A stretch of 64,000 bases of DNA. Source: Glycocaulis sp051859565 (GTDB taxonomy: Bacteria > Pseudomonadota > Alphaproteobacteria > Caulobacterales > Maricaulaceae). Within the stretch, counting starts at the first letter, position 1. The number at the start of each line of letters is the position of its first letter. The translations under genes were made by a program, and so were the position numbers. Positions 60,273 to 64,000 of the stretch are shown one piece after another. The stretch lies in contig NZ_JBHYFK010000001.1 of the NCBI RefSeq assembly GCF_051859565.1, positions 1-64,000 of the forward strand. Reading direction: 5' to 3'. The notes under the pieces were generated by a model. That model saw only the letters and a list, made by a program, of their open reading frames with translations. It was not told the DNA's origin and made no database searches.

Positions 60273-60725
60273 ATGAATCGCACCCGGTTTTTTTCCGCCT
60301 GTGTCCTTCTGGTCTGGATCGCGTCTGGCTGCGCGCCGGCCCCGTCGGCCGATTCCAGCCACGCGCCGCGGCCCTTTCTGGATCTGGAATCGCAGCCCCC
60401 CTCCAACCGGATTGCTCCCCCGCAAATGGTCCGTATTTCCGGCATGGTGTCACCCGTCCGGGCAGACCAGATCACCGGCAGCTGGCATGCAGGAACGTGT
60501 GAACTGACTCTTTCTGGTGACGGGCTGCAGGGTCAGGCGGCTGTATCCGGTGAGTGCCCGCATGGTCTTGATGCGGTTTCGGGCTGGGTGATTGAGGCGG
60601 AGCACCGCGCACGTTTGAGCCTGACGGATCAGAACGGCAATGAGCTGTGGGCGGGTATCTATACCCGTACCGGCCTGCTCAGCGGCATTGCAGCCGGTAG
60701 CGGGGCGCTGGAGTTTGCCCGCTAG
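60273..60725 (+). CDS. Lipoprotein, Inh-like protease inhibitor candidate
   Basis: This 150-residue protein has a lipoprotein signal with Cys20 in WIASGC. A Pro/Ser-rich linker (21-55) leads to a compact domain (about 68-150) with ITGSWHAGTCELTLSGDG (Cys76), SGECPHGLDAV (Cys95), a Trp (105), LSLTDQNGNELWAGIY and a C-terminal GALEFAR. The cysteine and Trp spacing and 'L.D..GN.L.AG' pattern match the protein at 56276. It is divergent from the autotransporter with 110 bases between starts, so the pair probably shares a promoter region. Confidence 0.72.
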   Translation: MNRTRFFSACVLLVWIASGCAPAPSADSSHAPRPFLDLESQPPSNRIAPPQMVRISGMVSPVRADQITGSWHAGTCELTLSGDGLQGQAAVSGECPHGLDAVSGWVIEAEHRARLSLTDQNGNELWAGIYTRTGLLSGIAAGSGALEFAR

Positions 60726-60830
60726 CACTGGCAGGACACGCCTCGACACCCGCCGCCTGAGCCGTTAATCCCGTCGCCAAAGATGATACCGAGCGGGCCG
60801 GTCATGGCCTGCCATCAGGAGGACAGTTCG

Positions 60831-62339
60831 ATGAGCGCCGATATCCGCACCATCCCGCACTTCATCAAGGGCAAGCATGAGGCGGGCGCCTCTGACCGCT
60901 TCGGCGATGTGTTCGATCCGAGCGCTGGCGAGGTGCAGGCGCGCGTTCCGCTGGCCACGAAAGCCGAGCTGGCCGCCGCCGTGGAGATCGCACGGGACGC
61001 GCAGATCGGCTGGGCGGCAACCAATCCGCAGCGCCGCGCGCGCGTCATGTTCCGCTTCAAGGCGCTGGTCGAAGAGAATATGGAAGAGCTGGCCCGTATG
61101 CTCGCCTCCGAGCACGGCAAGGTGGTTGCCGACGCCAAGGGCGACATCCAACGCGGCCTTGAAGTGATCGAGTTTGCCTGCGGCGTGCCTCACCTGCTCA
61201 AAGGCGAGTACACCGAAGGCGCTGGCCCCGGCATCGATGTCTATTCCATGCGCCAGCCTCTGGGCGTGGTCGCGGGCATCACCCCGTTCAACTTCCCGGC
61301 CATGATCCCGATGTGGATGTTTGGCGTCGCCATTGCCTGCGGCAATGCCTTCATTCTGAAACCCTCCGAGCGTGATCCGTCCGTGCCGCTGCGCCTGGCC
61401 GAGCTGATGCAAGAAGCCGGTCTGCCGGACGGCGTGCTGAACGTCGTGCATGGCGACAAGGAAGTCGTCGATGCGCTTCTGGAACACCCGGATGTGAAAG
61501 CCATCAGCTTTGTCGGCTCATCCGACATCGCCCAGTACGTCTATGTGAAGGGCGCGGAGAACGGCAAGCGCGTGCAGGCCATGGGCGGCGCGAAAAACCA
61601 CGGCATCGTCATGCCGGACGCCGACATGGATCAGGTCGTGAAAGACCTTGTGGGTTCCGCCTTCGGGTCGGCTGGCGAGCGCTGCATGGCGCTGCCTGTC
61701 GCTGTTCCGGTCGGCGAGGACACCGCCAACCGCCTGATCGAGGCGCTGATCCCCGAGATCGAGAAACTCACACCCGGCCATTCCCTCGACCCGGATGCCA
61801 TCTACGGCCCCGTCGTCACCGCCGCCCACAAGGCGCGCATTGAGAGCTATATCGAGATGGGCGTGAAAGAAGGCGCCGAGCTTCTCATCGATGGACGCGG
61901 TTTTGAACTGCAGGGCCACGAGAAGGGCTTCTTCGTCGGCCCGTCGCTCTTCGACCGGGTACGCCCGGACATGCGCTCCTACAGGGAAGAAATCTTTGGC
62001 CCGGTCCTGCAGATTGTGCGGGCGAAAGATCTGGAAGAGGCCGCACGCCTGCCGAGCGAACACCAGTACGGCAATGGCGTGGCCATCTTCACCCGCAATG
62101 GTCTCGCCGCGCGCGAGTTTGCCGCCAAGGTGAATGTGGGCATGGTCGGCATCAATGTGCCGATCCCGGTGCCGGTCGCCTACCACACCTTTGGTGGCTG
62201 GAAGCGCTCGGCCTTTGGCGATTCCAACCAGCACGGCATGGAGGGGGTGCGCTTCTTCACCAAAATCAAGACGGTCACCCAGCGCTGGCCGTCTGGCGAG
62301 GTTGCCGACCAGTCCTTCATCATCCCGACCATGGGGTAG
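60831..62339 (+). CDS. mmsA: CoA-acylating methylmalonate-semialdehyde dehydrogenase
   Basis: From the ATG at 60831 (AGGAGG upstream) this is a 502-residue aldehyde dehydrogenase. It has TPFNFPAMIPMWMFGVAIACGN, FVGSSDIAQ, and the active-site Cys285 in FGSAGERCMA. The PMWMF and ERCMA segments distinguish the MmsA class, which converts methylmalonate semialdehyde to propionyl-CoA in valine (and myo-inositol) breakdown. No other valine-pathway gene lies next to it here. It converges with the RND pump gene, whose 3' end is 4 bases away. Confidence 0.94.
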   Translation: MSADIRTIPHFIKGKHEAGASDRFGDVFDPSAGEVQARVPLATKAELAAAVEIARDAQIGWAATNPQRRARVMFRFKALVEENMEELARMLASEHGKVVADAKGDIQRGLEVIEFACGVPHLLKGEYTEGAGPGIDVYSMRQPLGVVAGITPFNFPAMIPMWMFGVAIACGNAFILKPSERDPSVPLRLAELMQEAGLPDGVLNVVHGDKEVVDALLEHPDVKAISFVGSSDIAQYVYVKGAENGKRVQAMGGAKNHGIVMPDADMDQVVKDLVGSAFGSAGERCMALPVAVPVGEDTANRLIEALIPEIEKLTPGHSLDPDAIYGPVVTAAHKARIESYIEMGVKEGAELLIDGRGFELQGHEKGFFVGPSLFDRVRPDMRSYREEIFGPVLQIVRAKDLEEAARLPSEHQYGNGVAIFTRNGLAAREFAAKVNVGMVGINVPIPVPVAYHTFGGWKRSAFGDSNQHGMEGVRFFTKIKTVTQRWPSGEVADQSFIIPTMG

Positions 62340-62342
62340 GGT

Positions 62343-64000
62343 CTACTCCGCAGGCGCGCCGGGCGGGCGGGTATCCTTGCCCGAGCCGGCCGTGGCTGCG
62401 GACGCATCAAACTGACGCGAGAATTTTTCAAGCTGGCGCGAGGTCCATTCGGGCGTCTTCGTGTAGCGGCCGAGTACGGCGTAGCTCGCCGGGATCACGA
62501 TCAGGGTGAAAATCGTCGCCACCAGCACACCGGTAAAGATCACCACGCCGATCGTGCCGCGGCTTTCCGAACCCGGCCCGGATGACACGATGAGCGGGAT
62601 GGCGCCCGCGGCGGTGGAGATGCCCGTCATCAATATGGGGCGGAAACGGGTTTCGGCGGCGGTGAGCGTAGCTTCGGCCAGCTCCATGCCCTCATCGCGC
62701 AGCTGGTTGGCAAATTCGACGATCAGAATGCCGTTCTTCGCCGCCAGCCCGACAAGGATGATCAACCCGATCTGCGAATAGATATTGAGCGAAGAGCCTG
62801 CGATGTAGAGCCCGAACAGACCGCCAGCGATCGCCAGCGGCACGGTGAGCATGATGATGAGCGGCTGGATCAGGCTTTCAAACTGTGCCGCCAGCACCAG
62901 AAACACGATCAGCAGGGCCATGGCAAAAGCGAACAGGGCAGCCTGATTGGCTTCCAGAAACTCCTGCGCGCCGCCCAGATAGGAGGTCTGGACTGTCTCC
63001 GGCAGATTCTCTGCCGCATAATTGTCCAGCCAGTCCACGGCGGCACCCAGCGGGTATCCATCGGCCAGCGTCGCCGAAACAGTGACTGACCGGAAGCGGT
63101 TTACCCGGCGGCGCTCTGAAGACTCGCCAGTCTCCGTCAGCGTGACAAGATTCGACAGGGGCACGATCGAGCCACCTGTCCCGCGCACATAGAGGCCTTC
63201 CAGATCAATGGCCGAGGCGCGGGCGTCACGCCGGTTCTGCAAGACCACATCATAGGCTTCGCCGCGGTCGATGAACTGGCCCACCCGGCGCGAACCCAGA
63301 TGGGTCTCCAGCGTACGGGCCACCTGCTCGTCGGTCACGCCCAGCTCCGCCGCACGGTCAATATCCACGTCGACCACAAGGCGCGGCGAGGTCGGCCGGT
63401 AATCGGATGCCAGCTGAAGAAAGCCCCGATTACTCGCCATCGCCTCAGCGACGAGATCATCGGCAAACGCACCGAGCTCGGCGTAATCATCGCCGCTCAG
63501 GATAAACTCGAGATCTGATCCCGCCCCTTCCCCTGCGAGGGTGGAGCGCATGGTGGCAAATGCCCGCAAGCCGGGAATCTCAGCAAGGCGCGCATTGATC
63601 TCCGCCACCACGGCCGGGCCGTTGCGGCGGCGCTCATTCCAGTGGGTCAAAGTACCGAAAACGACGCCCGAGCCGAAGCCGGAACCGCCAAACCCCGGTA
63701 TGCGGATAATGGCGCGCTCGATCTCTCCGGCCTCGACATACTCCATCAATATGGCCTCGACCTGATCTGCCTGGGCGCGCGTGTAATCGAACCCGGCGCC
63801 CTCCTGCGCGGTAAAGGAGGCAAAGAAGCTGCCGCGGTCCTCTGCAGGGGTAAGCTCGCCCGGCAGCCGCGCGAAAAAGAACAAAGCCCCCAGCACCGCT
63901 GCCAGGACCAGCGGAAGCACCAGCAAAGGGCGGCGCAGGACCACGTCCAGTGACCGCCTGTAATGCAGCTTCGCGCCATCCAGCACATCATTGACCCGGC
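62343..64000 (-). CDS. RND efflux pump inner-membrane protein, N-terminal half outside window
   Basis: The reading frame runs open from the right edge (RVNDVLDGAKLHYRRSL...) to a stop at 62343, giving the C-terminal 552 residues of an AcrB/MexB-like transporter of about 1000 residues. It contains the second half of the porter domain (about 80-330), then the membrane part (LFAFAMALLIVFLVLAAQFESL, GLIILVGLAAKNGILIVEFANQL and the final helices), and a short Ala/Gly/Pro tail. Substrate and partner proteins cannot be told from what is seen. Confidence 0.92.
   Translation of the reverse strand, partial: RVNDVLDGAKLHYRRSLDVVLRRPLLVLPLVLAAVLGALFFFARLPGELTPAEDRGSFFASFTAQEGAGFDYTRAQADQVEAILMEYVEAGEIERAIIRIPGFGGSGFGSGVVFGTLTHWNERRRNGPAVVAEINARLAEIPGLRAFATMRSTLAGEGAGSDLEFILSGDDYAELGAFADDLVAEAMASNRGFLQLASDYRPTSPRLVVDVDIDRAAELGVTDEQVARTLETHLGSRRVGQFIDRGEAYDVVLQNRRDARASAIDLEGLYVRGTGGSIVPLSNLVTLTETGESSERRRVNRFRSVTVSATLADGYPLGAAVDWLDNYAAENLPETVQTSYLGGAQEFLEANQAALFAFAMALLIVFLVLAAQFESLIQPLIIMLTVPLAIAGGLFGLYIAGSSLNIYSQIGLIILVGLAAKNGILIVEFANQLRDEGMELAEATLTAAETRFRPILMTGISTAAGAIPLIVSSGPGSESRGTIGVVIFTGVLVATIFTLIVIPASYAVLGRYTKTPEWTSRQLEKFSRQFDASAATAGSGKDTRPPGAPAE

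Overview
The window is high-GC chromosomal DNA from an alphaproteobacterium. The best fit is a stalked or marine relative of Caulobacter (Maricaulales/Hyphomonadaceae type). This rests on gene content (ChvG/ChvI next to PTS genes, a mitofilin/Mic60 gene in a hem cluster, large-type NAD-glutamate dehydrogenase, ACR3/ArsH arsenic genes) and on one perfect TTAA-N7-TTAA CtrA box. There is no rRNA operon, CRISPR array, prophage or insertion sequence. Three tRNA genes are present: Ala-CGC, Thr-CGT and Gly-GCC.

Layout. 1-10.5 kb, minus strand: the translation/transcription cluster rimP-nusA-ylxR-infB-(DMT transporter)-rbfA-truB-rpsO-pnp. pnp runs off the left edge, and a terminator-like hairpin lies in the rimP leader. 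10.7-14 kb: housekeeping and small genes (thpR, thioesterase, Fe-alcohol dehydrogenase, phhB, small secreted proteins). 14-18.8 kb: a minus-strand operon resembling NfrB/NfrA surface-polysaccharide systems, with an extra periplasmic TPR paralogue. 19.4-22.8 kb: a histidine kinase with a plant-ethylene-receptor-like membrane domain, two single-domain response regulators, yggT and folD. 22.9-27 kb: an SDR enzyme, an acyl-CoA ligase, a PD-(D/E)XK-like orphan beside tRNA-Thr, a repeat-rich spacer and a uridine kinase.

27-34 kb: the hemC-hemD-mic60-hemY operon, divergent from tsaD-gpsA-Rieske. 34-39 kb: the 1641-residue NAD-glutamate dehydrogenase. 39-44 kb: SDR, a 53-residue conserved protein, prolyl-tRNA editing protein, thioredoxin-TPR chaperedoxin, LON-domain protein, Trm112, DUF971 and YbjN-like protein. 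44-50.8 kb: a large unknown protein divergent from chvI-chvG-EIIA-HPr (no hprK between chvG and EIIA), then an unknown membrane protein. 51-56 kb: ahcY, an acyltransferase, and an arsenic cluster with a clear operator. 56-60.7 kb: a secreted trypsin-like autotransporter flanked on both sides by small secreted proteins that look like Inh-type protease inhibitors. 60.8-64 kb: methylmalonate-semialdehyde dehydrogenase and the C-terminal half of an RND pump.

The three most promising loci are the ethylene-receptor-like kinase, the Nfr-like export operon with a duplicated TPR module, and the protease with two flanking putative inhibitors. All functional calls come from reading motifs by eye; no database search was run.
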